The notes: generated from the sequence alone by a model not told the origin. A stretch of DNA of 8,783 nt from an uncultured Hymenobacter sp. (GCA_937871705.1 CALMOO010000777.1:532-9314), one strand, 5' to 3'; shown: positions 1 through 5,179, numbered from the stretch's first letter. Numbers and translations are program-made.

Positions 1-56
1 AAGTAATACTTCGTTTGTCGTTGTTTAATAAGAACTTAACCTTAAGAAATTATCAC

Positions 57-95
57 CCAGCGCAAAAGGCAGCTAGCATTTGCGTGCGGCGCTGG
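57..95 (-). terminator. Candidate hairpin downstream of metX
   Basis: Six bases after the metX stop the minus strand can fold. CCAGCGC (89-95) is complementary to GCGCTGG (57-63), and CGCAAA/TTTGCG (79-84 with 61-66) gives an alternative inner stem. The sequence after it is AT-rich but has no solid T tract, so this may be a weak terminator or only a 3'-end-stabilising hairpin. The rest of bases 1-56 is AT-rich and shows no gene. Confidence 0.3.
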
Positions 96-101
96 CACCA
101 A

Positions 102-1130
102 CTACTCGGCTAGCGCGGCGGCGTAAAACACCTCCAGCGCCTGCGTTATCTTGACGGTTTCCAGCAAAAAGCCATCGTGGCCGTAGCCTGAGTCCAGTTC
201 GCCATACACCGCGCCGGGGATGCCCTCGGCAATCTCGCGCTGCTCCACGAGCGGGAACAGCACGTCGGACGTGATGCCCAGCACCAGCGTGCGCGCCCTG
301 ATGCCAGCCAGCGCGGGCTCTACCCCCCCCCGGCCGCGCCCAAGGTGGTGCGAGTCCATGGCGCGGCTCAGCACCACGTAGCTGTAGGCGTCGAAGCGTG
401 CCACCAGCTTGTTGCCCTGGTAGCGCTGGTAGGAGCTGGCGCGAAAGTCGCGCAGGCGGTTGTCGTCGGGCTCGGTTTGAGTGTTGCCGTAGGCATCGTG
501 GCCGCGGTAGCTGAGCAGTGCCACGGCGCGGGCGGCGGCCAAGCCGGCATCGCCGCCGCCGGGGCGACCTTCGTGGTAAGTAGCATCGGCCTCAATGGCC
601 AGCCGCTGCGCCTCGTTGAAGGCAATGCCCCAGGCCGAGTGCCGGGCGCTGGTAGCGATAACTACCAGATGTCCAAATAGTTCGGGCTGACTCACGGCCC
701 ATTCCAGGGCCTGCTGCCCGCCCAGCGAGCCGCCGATAAGCGTGTGGATGTAGCTCAGCCCCAGCTCCTGCCGCAGTGCCTCGTGCGCCGCCACCAGGTC
801 GCGGATGGTGAGCAGCGGAAACTGCTGAAAGCGCCCTACCCCCGTTGCAGGGTCGGGGTCCAGCGGGCAAGTGCTGCCGTAGCACGAGCCCAGGATATTA
901 GCGCACACGATAAACCAGTCGGCGGGGTCAAAAAAATAGCCTTCCCCAAACAGCCCCGGCCACCAGTCCAGCACGTCGGCGTTGGCGGTGAGGGCGTGGC
1001 ACACCCATACCACGTTGTCGCGCGCAGCGTTGAGTTGGCCCCAGGTGCGGTAGGCAACGCGGGCACCCGCCAGCGTCTCACCGCTTTCGAGCGGGAAGGG
1101 GGTAGGGAGGTCGAAAAAGTGGTCGGGCAT
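102..1130 (-). CDS. metX: Homoserine O-acetyltransferase (MetX)
   Basis: This 342-residue cytoplasmic alpha/beta-hydrolase acetylates L-homoserine with acetyl-CoA, the activation step of methionine synthesis by direct sulfhydrylation. The nucleophile elbow reads GGSLGGQQ with Ser135. The acid and base of the triad fit Asp289 (ITSDVLFP) and His318 (GYGHDGF). Other family signatures are WVCHALTANAD near residue 45, ANILGSCYGSTCP near 77-89 and LSRAMDSHHLG in the lid region. The length is normal or slightly short for MetX. It is the last gene of the set and lies 125 bp after metY, which makes its substrate-using partner; a palindromic repeat fills that gap. The ATG at 1130 is the first Met in frame and precedes the usual N-terminal FPLESGETL strand. 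Codons around 266-269 contain a run of nine G on the coding strand, but the frame is intact. Acetyl rather than succinyl specificity is inferred from the pairing with metY. Confidence 0.95.
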   Translation of the reverse strand: MPDHFFDLPTPFPLESGETLAGARVAYRTWGQLNAARDNVVWVCHALTANADVLDWWPGLFGEGYFFDPADWFIVCANILGSCYGSTCPLDPDPATGVGRFQQFPLLTIRDLVAAHEALRQELGLSYIHTLIGGSLGGQQALEWAVSQPELFGHLVVIATSARHSAWGIAFNEAQRLAIEADATYHEGRPGGGDAGLAAARAVALLSYRGHDAYGNTQTEPDDNRLRDFRASSYQRYQGNKLVARFDAYSYVVLSRAMDSHHLGRGRGGVEPALAGIRARTLVLGITSDVLFPLVEQREIAEGIPGAVYGELDSGYGHDGFLLETVKITQALEVFYAAALAE

Positions 1131-1157
1131 GAATATGATTAAGCTCTAACTGTCCTT

Positions 1158-1234
1158 GCGAGCGGAGCGCGGCAATCGCACCAGAACGATACCCGAACGA
1201 TTTCGTTCCGCTGTGATTGCCGCGCTGCGCTCGC
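1158..1234. repeat. REP-like imperfect palindrome between metY and metX
   Basis: Two 23-nt arms (1158-1180 and 1212-1234) are inverted copies matching at 21 of 23 positions. Each has a core of the type GCGAGCG-AGCGCGGCAATC. The 31-nt interval contains a second small hairpin (GAACGA 1195-1200 with TCGTTC 1203-1208) and a direct repeat GAACGAT (1184-1190, 1195-1201). It fills most of the 125-bp gap between two genes on the same strand. The look is that of dispersed extragenic palindromes moved by REP-associated tyrosine transposases; no second copy lies in this window. In RNA it would form a very stable hairpin that could protect the 3' end of metY mRNA or reduce read-through into metX. Confidence 0.8.
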
Positions 1235-1255
1235 CAGGCAGCTAGTAAATACTAC

Positions 1256-2635
1256 CTACACTTCCAGCGGCTGGGCGTGCTCGGGCTGCGGCTCCGGGAT
1301 GCTCGTGTCGGCTTCGTCTTTAGGCGCAGCAATGGTAGCCGCCGCCAAGGCCTGGCCCAAGTCGGCCAAGATATCGTCAATGTGCTCGATGCCCACCGAC
1401 AAGCGCAGCAGCGTCGGCGTCACGCCGGCTATGAGTTGCTCTTTCTCGCTCAGCTGCTGGTGCGTAGTGGCCGAGGGCTGAATAATCAGCGTTTTGGCAT
1501 CGCCCACGTTAGCCAAGTGGCTGATAAGCTTAAGGTTGTCAATCAAGGCCGTAGCGGTGTGCTTGCTGCCGTGCAGCGTGAACGAAAGCACTCCGCCGAA
1601 GCCGCGCTTGAGGTACTTGGCCGCATTCTGGTGGTGCGAGCTGCTGGGTAGGCCGGGGTAGTTTACGCTGGCTACCTCGGGCTGCTGCTCTAGCCACTGC
1701 GCTACTTTCAGGGCGTTTTCTACGGTGCGCTCCACGCGCAGGCTCAGGGTCTCGAGGCCTTGCAAGAGCAAGAACGAGTTGAAGGGACTGATACTGGGGC
1801 CAAAGTCGCGCAGGCCTTCTACCCGCGCCCGAATGATGAAGGCGATGTTGCCAAACGGCCCGCTTTTGCCGAATACGTCATTGAAAACCAAGCCGTGGTA
1901 GCCCTCGCTGGGCTCCGTAAACTGCGGGTACTTGCCGTTGCCAAAGTCGTAGGTGCCGCCGTCCACAATCACCCCGCCGATGCTGGTGCCGTGGCCGCCA
2001 ATCCACTTCGTAGCCGACTCCACCACAATGCTCGCGCCGTGCTTGAGCGGCTGAAACAGGTAGCCGCCCGCGCCGAAGGTGTTATCCACTATTAGCGGCA
2101 GGTCGTGCTTCTTGGCCACGGCTGCAATGCGCTCAAAATCAGGCACACTAAAGCTGGGGTTGCCAATGGTTTCGACGTACAGCGCGCGGGTATTCGAGTC
2201 AATCAGCTTCTCGAAGCCGTCGGCGTCGTCGCCATCTACGAAGCGTGCCTCGATGCCAATGCGCTTAAAGGCCACCTTGAACTGGTTGTAGGTGCCGCCG
2301 TAGAGGTAGGAGCTGGCCACGAGGTTGTCGCCGGGCTTCAGAATATTATTAAGCGCGATGAACTGGGCGGCCTGCCCCGAGCCCACGGCCAGCGCTGCTA
2401 CCCCCCCTTCGAGCGCCGCCATGCGCTGCTCGAAAACGTCGGTGGTGGGGTTCATCAAGCGGGTGTAGATATTGCCAAACTCCTTCAGCGCGAATAGGTT
2501 AGCACCGTGCTCCGCGTTCTTGAACACGTAGCTGGTAGTCTGGTGAATGGGCACCGCCCGCGAGCCGGTGGTGGGGTCGGGCTGCTGCCCGGCATGAAGC
2601 TGGAGAGTTTCGAAGTGCAGGTTCTGGGTGGCCAT
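1256..2635 (-). CDS. metY: O-acetylhomoserine aminocarboxypropyltransferase (O-acetylhomoserine sulfhydrylase)
   Basis: This 459-residue PLP enzyme of the Cys/Met metabolism family converts O-acetyl-L-homoserine plus sulfide to L-homocysteine and acetate in the cytoplasm. It uses the product of the downstream metX. The N-terminus THFETLQLHAGQ-type segment, YTRLMNPT (Tyr57, Arg59, cofactor phosphate contacts), VDNTFGAGG with Asp184, and VESATKWIGGHG with Lys210 as the Schiff-base lysine are all present. The C-terminal signature SVGIEHIDDI is intact. After it the protein carries about 27 extra residues rich in Ala, Pro and Glu, with no predicted structure. This makes it longer than the usual 425-435 residues. 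It starts 47 bp after the peroxiredoxin stop, in an AT-rich spacer with no terminator, so co-transcription is likely. Cystathionine gamma-synthase is less likely, given the length and the metX partner. Confidence 0.95.
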   Translation of the reverse strand: MATQNLHFETLQLHAGQQPDPTTGSRAVPIHQTTSYVFKNAEHGANLFALKEFGNIYTRLMNPTTDVFEQRMAALEGGVAALAVGSGQAAQFIALNNILKPGDNLVASSYLYGGTYNQFKVAFKRIGIEARFVDGDDADGFEKLIDSNTRALYVETIGNPSFSVPDFERIAAVAKKHDLPLIVDNTFGAGGYLFQPLKHGASIVVESATKWIGGHGTSIGGVIVDGGTYDFGNGKYPQFTEPSEGYHGLVFNDVFGKSGPFGNIAFIIRARVEGLRDFGPSISPFNSFLLLQGLETLSLRVERTVENALKVAQWLEQQPEVASVNYPGLPSSSHHQNAAKYLKRGFGGVLSFTLHGSKHTATALIDNLKLISHLANVGDAKTLIIQPSATTHQQLSEKEQLIAGVTPTLLRLSVGIEHIDDILADLGQALAAATIAAPKDEADTSIPEPQPEHAQPLEV

Positions 2636-2682
2636 GAGCTTGAGGATGAAGATTAAATAAAAAATAAAAGAGAAGTTTTGCC

Positions 2683-3372
2683 TTAAGCGGGCTGAGTGGC
2701 GGGCAACTGTGCTAGCGCGGCCAGGATTTCGGTTGGGTCGGCGCGCTGCTTAAAGTTAGCTTCTACCCACGACCAAGCAATAATGCCTTCACTGCCAATA
2801 ATAAACGTGGCCGTCAGTGGCAGCTCGTCATCCGAGGTGCCATTATAAGCCGATAGGTCGATGCCCACGCTACGCAGCGTATCGGCTACTTCCTGGCCTA
2901 CCCCATACCCCAGGCCATACTGCCGGGCCACCGTGTTGCCAACGTCGCTCAGCACCGGGAAGCTCAAGGCTTTCTCGCTGGCAGTGAGCGCAGTGAAATC
3001 TGGCGTTTGGGGCGATACTGCCACCAGCGTGGCGCCGTGCTGCGCCAGCTCGGGCAAAATCTGCTGGTAGGCGCGCAGCTGCACATTGCAATACGGGCAC
3101 CAGTTGCCGCGATAAAAAAGCAGCACTACCGGCCCTTGGGCCAGCAAGTGCGTGAGGGTCTGTGCCGCGCCGGTGGCGTCGGGCAAAGTAAAATCGGGAG
3201 CAGCCTGGCCGGGTTTCAGCGCGTGGCTGGCGTGGCCCGCTGCCTCCACCGAGGAAATGCCGTTGTCGATAACCTGGCTGGCCGTGACTGGTAGCACCGA
3301 GGCTAGGTGCTGCGCCGTGGCCGCGAGTTCTTGCCGAAAAGCTGTGCTTACGGATGACAGAGAAGCGGACAT
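2683..3372 (-). CDS. Peroxiredoxin-like AhpC/TSA-family protein
   Basis: The protein has 229 residues with a thioredoxin fold. An N-terminal helical segment (1-50) leads to the AhpC/TSA opening GQAAPDFTLPDATG (56-68) and the active-site stretch FYRGNWCPYC with Cys92 and Cys95. VAVSPQTPD (118-125) and SFPVLSDVGNTVARQYGL (137-154) follow. The CxxC arrangement places it with peroxiredoxin-like thiol reductases (the PRX-like group), probably reducing peroxides or disulfides in the cytoplasm; no signal peptide is seen. The ATG at 3372 is preferred: the in-frame ATG 54 bp upstream would add a poorly conserved-looking, Phe-rich leader. Gene order makes it the first structural gene behind the SAM-riboswitch leader and upstream of metY. 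A role in keeping sulfur metabolites or the sulfhydrylase reduced is possible, but the sequence alone does not show it. Confidence 0.85.
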   Translation of the reverse strand: MSASLSSVSTAFRQELAATAQHLASVLPVTASQVIDNGISSVEAAGHASHALKPGQAAPDFTLPDATGAAQTLTHLLAQGPVVLLFYRGNWCPYCNVQLRAYQQILPELAQHGATLVAVSPQTPDFTALTASEKALSFPVLSDVGNTVARQYGLGYGVGQEVADTLRSVGIDLSAYNGTSDDELPLTATFIIGSEGIIAWSWVEANFKQRADPTEILAALAQLPATQPA

Positions 3373-3481
3373 ATTGAAATACGAGACAAGAAAACTGTTA
3401 GGAAATAACCGGGGTAGGGCGGGCAAATTTTCCTCGGTTGGCGCAAGCCTGCAAAGCTATTTTGTTGGCTTCCAGCAAAAT

Positions 3482-3590
3482 GGCACCAGTATAGACTCGG
3501 CAGCAGTCGGCCGCTGGCACACACCGCGACTCGATTAGCGTTAAGACCCGCAAAGAGAAAAAGAAAAGTGCCCGGCTCTGAATCTTAGCC
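3482..3590 (-). promoter_or_regulatory. Leader segment with alternative hairpins after the Cys-rich ORF
   Basis: In minus-strand RNA, GGCT (3587-3590, overlapping the last codons and stop of the leader ORF) can pair with AGCC (3574-3577). GGGCAC and a pyrimidine tract (3552-3567) follow, an arrangement like a weak intrinsic terminator. Further on, GGCAC (3568-3572) can pair with either of two GTGCC copies (3516-3520, 3482-3486). CGACT (3505-3509) can pair with AGTCG upstream (3527-3531), and its GACT with AGTC downstream (3494-3497). These mutually exclusive pairings resemble an attenuator, but each stem is only 4-5 bp and none was energy-evaluated. The remaining leader to 3373 contains no other gene that I can support. 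Confidence 0.3.
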
Positions 3591-3740
3591 TTGACAACAA
3601 CAAGTGCTGCAACAGCACATTCGCCCAAAAATGCGCTCAGGGGCGCCGGCCGGCACAAACAACACAGCCGTCCTAGCCAGGCCGCGCGCGGCAGCCGGAG
3701 TGGAGGAGGGCAAGAAAGGAGAGAAAAAGGCGTTTTGCAT
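3585..3740 (-). CDS. Candidate upstream ORF ending in a polycysteine tract (leader peptide)
   Basis: A 51-codon ATG ORF starts nine bases after the last riboswitch stem. It ends in MCCCSTCCCQG, with six Cys codons in eight (TGC TGT TGC, then TGT TGT TGT) just before TAA. An internal ATG at 3620 would give only the final 11 residues. The start has no Shine-Dalgarno sequence, but the AU-rich TATAAA of the riboswitch P1 strand lies 10-15 nt upstream, as is common at Bacteroidota starts. No known domain is recognisable. By analogy with cysteine-responsive polycysteine leader ORFs described in actinobacteria, it could stall ribosomes when Cys-tRNA is scarce and alter expression of the downstream sulfur genes. 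The coding status is inferred; a chance ORF is the main alternative. Cys codons 2-4 of the short form also lie in a perfect hairpin (GTGCTG-TTG-CAGCAC, 3604-3618). Confidence 0.45.
   Translation of the reverse strand: MQNAFFSPFLPSSTPAAARGLARTAVLFVPAGAPERIFGRMCCCSTCCCQG
3626..3659 (-). promoter_or_regulatory. Possible internal promoter just upstream of the polycysteine codons
   Basis: TTTG (3656-3659) is followed after 22 nt by CATTTTTG (3626-3633). This is one mismatch from the Bacteroidota -7 consensus TAnnTTTG, with a spacer within the range tolerated in Flavobacterium. Initiation 4-7 nt downstream would fall at about 3619-3622, practically on the ATG at 3620, giving an almost leaderless 11-codon mRNA start. 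It is weaker than the promoter at 3914-3944. Confidence 0.25.
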
Positions 3741-3749
3741 GGTACTCGA

Positions 3750-3863
3750 TTTATAGCTCCCGTGCTGGCTGCAATGCCAGGCAGGGGTAGGAATTGGCAC
3801 CTTTCTAAGAACGAAGGTTGCCAGCGGGTCAGGGAGCCTAATCTCTCGCCGCTTCTGTATAAA
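3750..3863 (-). ncRNA. SAM riboswitch (SAM-I / SAM-I-IV clan)
   Basis: In the minus-strand RNA the conserved core reads GCTGGCAACC (3816-3825), then a P3 loop, then AGGTGCCAATTCCT (3789-3802). These are the hallmark segments of the SAM-I clan. Stems that can be drawn are P1 TTTATA/TATAAA (3858-3863 with 3750-3755) and P2 AGCGG/CCGCT (3849-3853 with 3823-3827). P3 is GGC-A-ACCTT/AAGGTGCC (3814-3822 with 3796-3803), and a P4-like hairpin is CTGGC/GCCAG (3776-3780 with 3765-3769). GCTCCC in the P2 loop (3832-3837) is complementary to GGGAGC (3756-3761) beside P1, a 6-bp pseudoknot suggestive of the SAM-I/IV variant rather than classical SAM-I. It lies upstream of a metY-metX operon, as expected for a sensor that lowers expression when SAM is plentiful. 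No classical terminator follows, though GGC-A-TTGCA in P4 could pair with TGCAA-AAC-GCC before a T5 run (3722-3740 area), so the platform could act on either transcription or translation. Confidence 0.87.
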
Positions 3864-3913
3864 ACTTAAAACAACTGCCCTGCCGTATGCAGGAAGTACC
3901 AGGTAGGTGCCGG

Positions 3914-3944
3914 CAAAGATAGGCACAGTTTGCAACTCGGCAAA
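3914..3944 (-). promoter_or_regulatory. Promoter of the riboswitch-controlled peroxiredoxin-metY-metX operon
   Basis: TTTG (3941-3944), a 19-nt spacer and TATCTTTG (3914-3921) match the Bacteroidota -33/-7 consensus (TTTG, TAnnTTTG) exactly. Transcription should start near 3907-3910, about 45 nt before the riboswitch P1 stem and about 535 nt before the peroxiredoxin ATG. A small hairpin CCTGC-ATACG-GCAGG (3879-3893) lies between start site and riboswitch. The spacer and -33 box also contain GTTTGC/GCAAAC (3928-3933 with 3940-3945), a possible operator. Confidence 0.8.
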
Positions 3945-4013
3945 CAGGGGACAGCGCCGCTCGTTCTCATGAGCCTACTAAGCAGAAACAGTTAGTGCTA
4001 CCCCCTTAAAAAT

Positions 4014-4046
4014 AAAAAGGCCGCCCCAAAGCTGGAGCGGCTTTTC
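4014..4046 (-). terminator. Intrinsic terminator of the LysM gene
   Basis: On the minus strand, AAAAGCCGC pairs with GCGGCCTTTT around a GC-containing loop, and the T-rich run TTTTTATTTTT follows. It begins about 25 nt after the LysM stop codon. It insulates the LysM gene from the methionine operon promoter, which is read in the same direction about 70 bp further on. Confidence 0.85.
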
Positions 4047-4070
4047 TCACCTTTTTTCTGCAAAAAGTAC

Positions 4071-4364
4071 CTAGAGACTAGGTAGGGTTAACACCTGGCC
4101 CACTTCGATGTGGTCAGGGTTACTGCCGATGATGCCTTTGTTGGCTTCGTATATCTGGTGCCACTTGGTGGCGTCTCCGTAATGGTTCTTAGCAATGTGC
4201 GACAGCGAGTCGCCGCTCACCACGGTGTACGACTCGCCGCTAGTGGCTGCAGGCTGGGCCGTGGCATTATTACCAAAAAAGTCGGTGCCAGCAGCGGGTA
4301 CGGGCTGGGCCGGCTCAACGGGCTTTTTGTCGCCCTCATTTGTCAGGAAATCAAGTAAGCCCAT
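4071..4364 (-). CDS. Small LysM-domain protein
   Basis: This 97-residue protein has three parts: an N-terminal MGLLDFLTNEGDKK segment, a Pro/Ala-rich linker (15-43), and a single LysM domain (44-96). The LysM core is YTVVSGDSLSHIAKNHYGD, KWHQIYEANKGII and IEVGQVLTLP. LysM domains bind N-acetylglucosamine-containing polymers such as peptidoglycan. No signal peptide or lipobox is seen, so export is not obvious. The N-terminus and LysM resemble the potassium-binding protein Kbp/YgaU, which starts with a similar MGLFNFV-type segment, but the BON domain that Kbp carries between them is absent. The gene is monocistronic, with a strong terminator behind it, and is divergent from the lipoprotein gene. 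The LysM assignment is secure; the cellular role is unknown. Confidence 0.9.
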   Translation of the reverse strand: MGLLDFLTNEGDKKPVEPAQPVPAAGTDFFGNNATAQPAATSGESYTVVSGDSLSHIAKNHYGDATKWHQIYEANKGIIGSNPDHIEVGQVLTLPSL

Positions 4365-4585
4365 GGCTGTAAATACTTATTAGTGAGAGAGTAGAACTAA
4401 GGCGTCGTGCTTGTGGCTCAAACCAGCTGCTTGGTCGTCACCTAGTGTATTCGGCCGAAGCATCTCGCTCTATTACGTGGGTGTAGCGCAAAGGTTTAGT
4501 CCTATAACCAAAAAAAGAAGGTAGCGTAAGCAGGACTGCAACTGGCCCTAAGCCAGCTTATCCATCTCACCTTATTTCTTTTCTC
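4365..4585. other. Divergent intergenic region
   Basis: These 221 bp separate the divergent LysM and lipoprotein genes. Apart from the weak LysM promoter, the visible structure is a perfect 10-bp palindrome TTCGGCCGAA (4450-4459) and overlapping small inverted repeats CTGGC/GCCAG and TAAGC/GCTTA (4542-4560). The palindrome could be an operator shared by both genes. No convincing -33/-7 pair was found for the plus-strand gene, and no RNA gene or ORF is supported here. Confidence 0.35.
4392..4422 (-). promoter_or_regulatory. Weak candidate promoter for the LysM gene
   Basis: TTTG (4419-4422), a 19-nt spacer and TAGTTCTA (4392-4399) have ideal spacing but two mismatches in the -7 box. A start near 4386-4388 would leave a leader of about 23 nt before the LysM ATG. 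Confidence 0.25.
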
Positions 4586-5014
4586 ATGACCTCCTCTCCC
4601 CTTACCCTACGGCCCTACCTGGCAACCTTGCTGTGTGCTTTCTTTCTGCTCTTCACCGCGGCTTCGTGCAGCGACAAAGGCAAGGTAGAAGGTGCCAACA
4701 TGCTCTACGGTACGAGCGGCAAAGTATGGAAAACTGCCAAGGAAACCAGCGCTTCTGGCGACAAAGTGAAGCAGACCGACGAGCAGAAAGAAGAGTCGCT
4801 GCACGTTTTTTCGAATAATACCTACACCATGACGGGCGCCGCGGGAGCTGTGCAAGGAAAGTTTGCATTCGACCAAACGGCCAAAACCCTAACGCTGACG
4901 CCTGATGCGGGTGGCACCTCAAATACGTTCAACGTGGAAACGCTGACCGACAGCAAGCTAACGCTCGTAGACCCGAGCCATCCGGAAGCTAAGCTGACGC
5001 TGGAAGCCGAATAA
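4586..5014 (+). CDS. Lipocalin-like lipoprotein
   Basis: This 142-residue protein has an N-terminal signal (basic Arg9, hydrophobic 11-24) ending in a lipobox-like TAASC, so Cys28 is the probable lipidated residue. The mature part begins SDKGK; this is not a strong surface-export signal of the Bacteroidota type, so a periplasm-facing membrane anchor is plausible. A GKVWK segment near 45-49 followed by beta-strand-rich stretches (TYTMTGAAGAVQGKFAF, TLTLTPDAG, TFNVETLTDSKLTLV) recalls the small lipocalin-like lipoproteins of Bacteroidota, with a GxW-type first strand. The ligand is unknown. The gene stands alone, ending 27 bp before a strong terminator. The lipoprotein assignment is firm; the lipocalin fold is inferred from strand pattern only. 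Confidence 0.8.
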   Translation: MTSSPLTLRPYLATLLCAFFLLFTAASCSDKGKVEGANMLYGTSGKVWKTAKETSASGDKVKQTDEQKEESLHVFSNNTYTMTGAAGAVQGKFAFDQTAKTLTLTPDAGGTSNTFNVETLTDSKLTLVDPSHPEAKLTLEAE

Positions 5015-5041
5015 GCTCCGCTTGGATAACCAACTTTTCCT

Positions 5042-5079
5042 AAAAAAGCCCCGCACCAAGTCTGGTGCGGGGCTTTTTT
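5042..5079 (+). terminator. Strong intrinsic terminator after the lipoprotein gene
   Basis: A perfect 10-bp GC-rich stem (5048-5057 with 5064-5073) and a 6-nt loop are flanked by six A and six T, giving up to 16 pairs. The A/T symmetry means it could work in both directions, although only the plus-strand lipoprotein gene needs it. Confidence 0.95.
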
Positions 5080-5125
5080 GCGCCTGCACATTGCAGCGGA
5101 TACGGCGGCGGCTGCTTCTTTGTAC

Positions 5126-5156
5126 TTGGGTTCGCCACGGCGTGGCTGGTATTTTG
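5126..5156 (+). promoter_or_regulatory. Candidate promoter of the erythromycin-esterase-like gene
   Basis: TTG (5126-5128), a 21-nt spacer and TATTTTG (5150-5156) approximate the Bacteroidota consensus with one T missing from the -7 box. A start near 5161 leaves about 20 nt before the ATG at 5180. The spacer contains an inverted repeat GCCAC-GGC-GTGGC (5134-5146). An alternative -7 box is TATTTTTTG just downstream (5162-5170), which has one T too many. Confidence 0.4.
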
Positions 5157-5179
5157 CTATTTATTTTTTGACTTTAACA

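Noticed and set aside
345..1142. Long open frames on the plus strand opposite metX (and similar ones opposite metY and within the esterase-like gene)
   Set aside because: These are typical antisense or alternate-frame openings in high-GC genes; their products have low-complexity composition and no recognisable domain.
323..2410. Repeated TACCCCC-type words across the window as a possible motif
   Set aside because: They occur in coding and non-coding positions and fit the codon preference for GTA/GGG and CCTACC combinations in this GC-rich genome; there is no consistent spacing or context.
3373..3426. An upstream ATG for the peroxiredoxin at 3426
   Set aside because: The extra 18 residues do not look like an export signal or family sequence, and the internal ATG gives a normal N-terminus.
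3459..3481. Inverted repeat ATTTTG-T-TGG-CTT-CCA-G-CAAAAT
   Set aside because: It lacks a T tract and folds better in plus-strand RNA, for which there is no transcript evidence, so I see no terminator. It may still contribute to leader structure.
3591..3869. Plus-strand 92-codon frame over the met leader
   Set aside because: It is antisense to the riboswitch and leader ORF, has no domain, and has no promoter match seen.
3741..3935. Extension of the Cys-rich ORF upstream through the riboswitch to 3935
   Set aside because: It would run through the conserved riboswitch and past the promoter start site at about 3907-3910, so it cannot be translated from that transcript.
4450..4459. TTCGGCCGAA as a firm operator
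   Set aside because: A single 10-bp palindrome in GC-rich DNA is not enough. It is recorded only as part of the intergenic description.
5078..5179. A longer N-terminus for the esterase-like protein beginning at TTG 5078
   Set aside because: The start would lie in the T tract of the preceding terminator and would bury the signal peptide. The ATG at 5180 is preceded by a plausible promoter.
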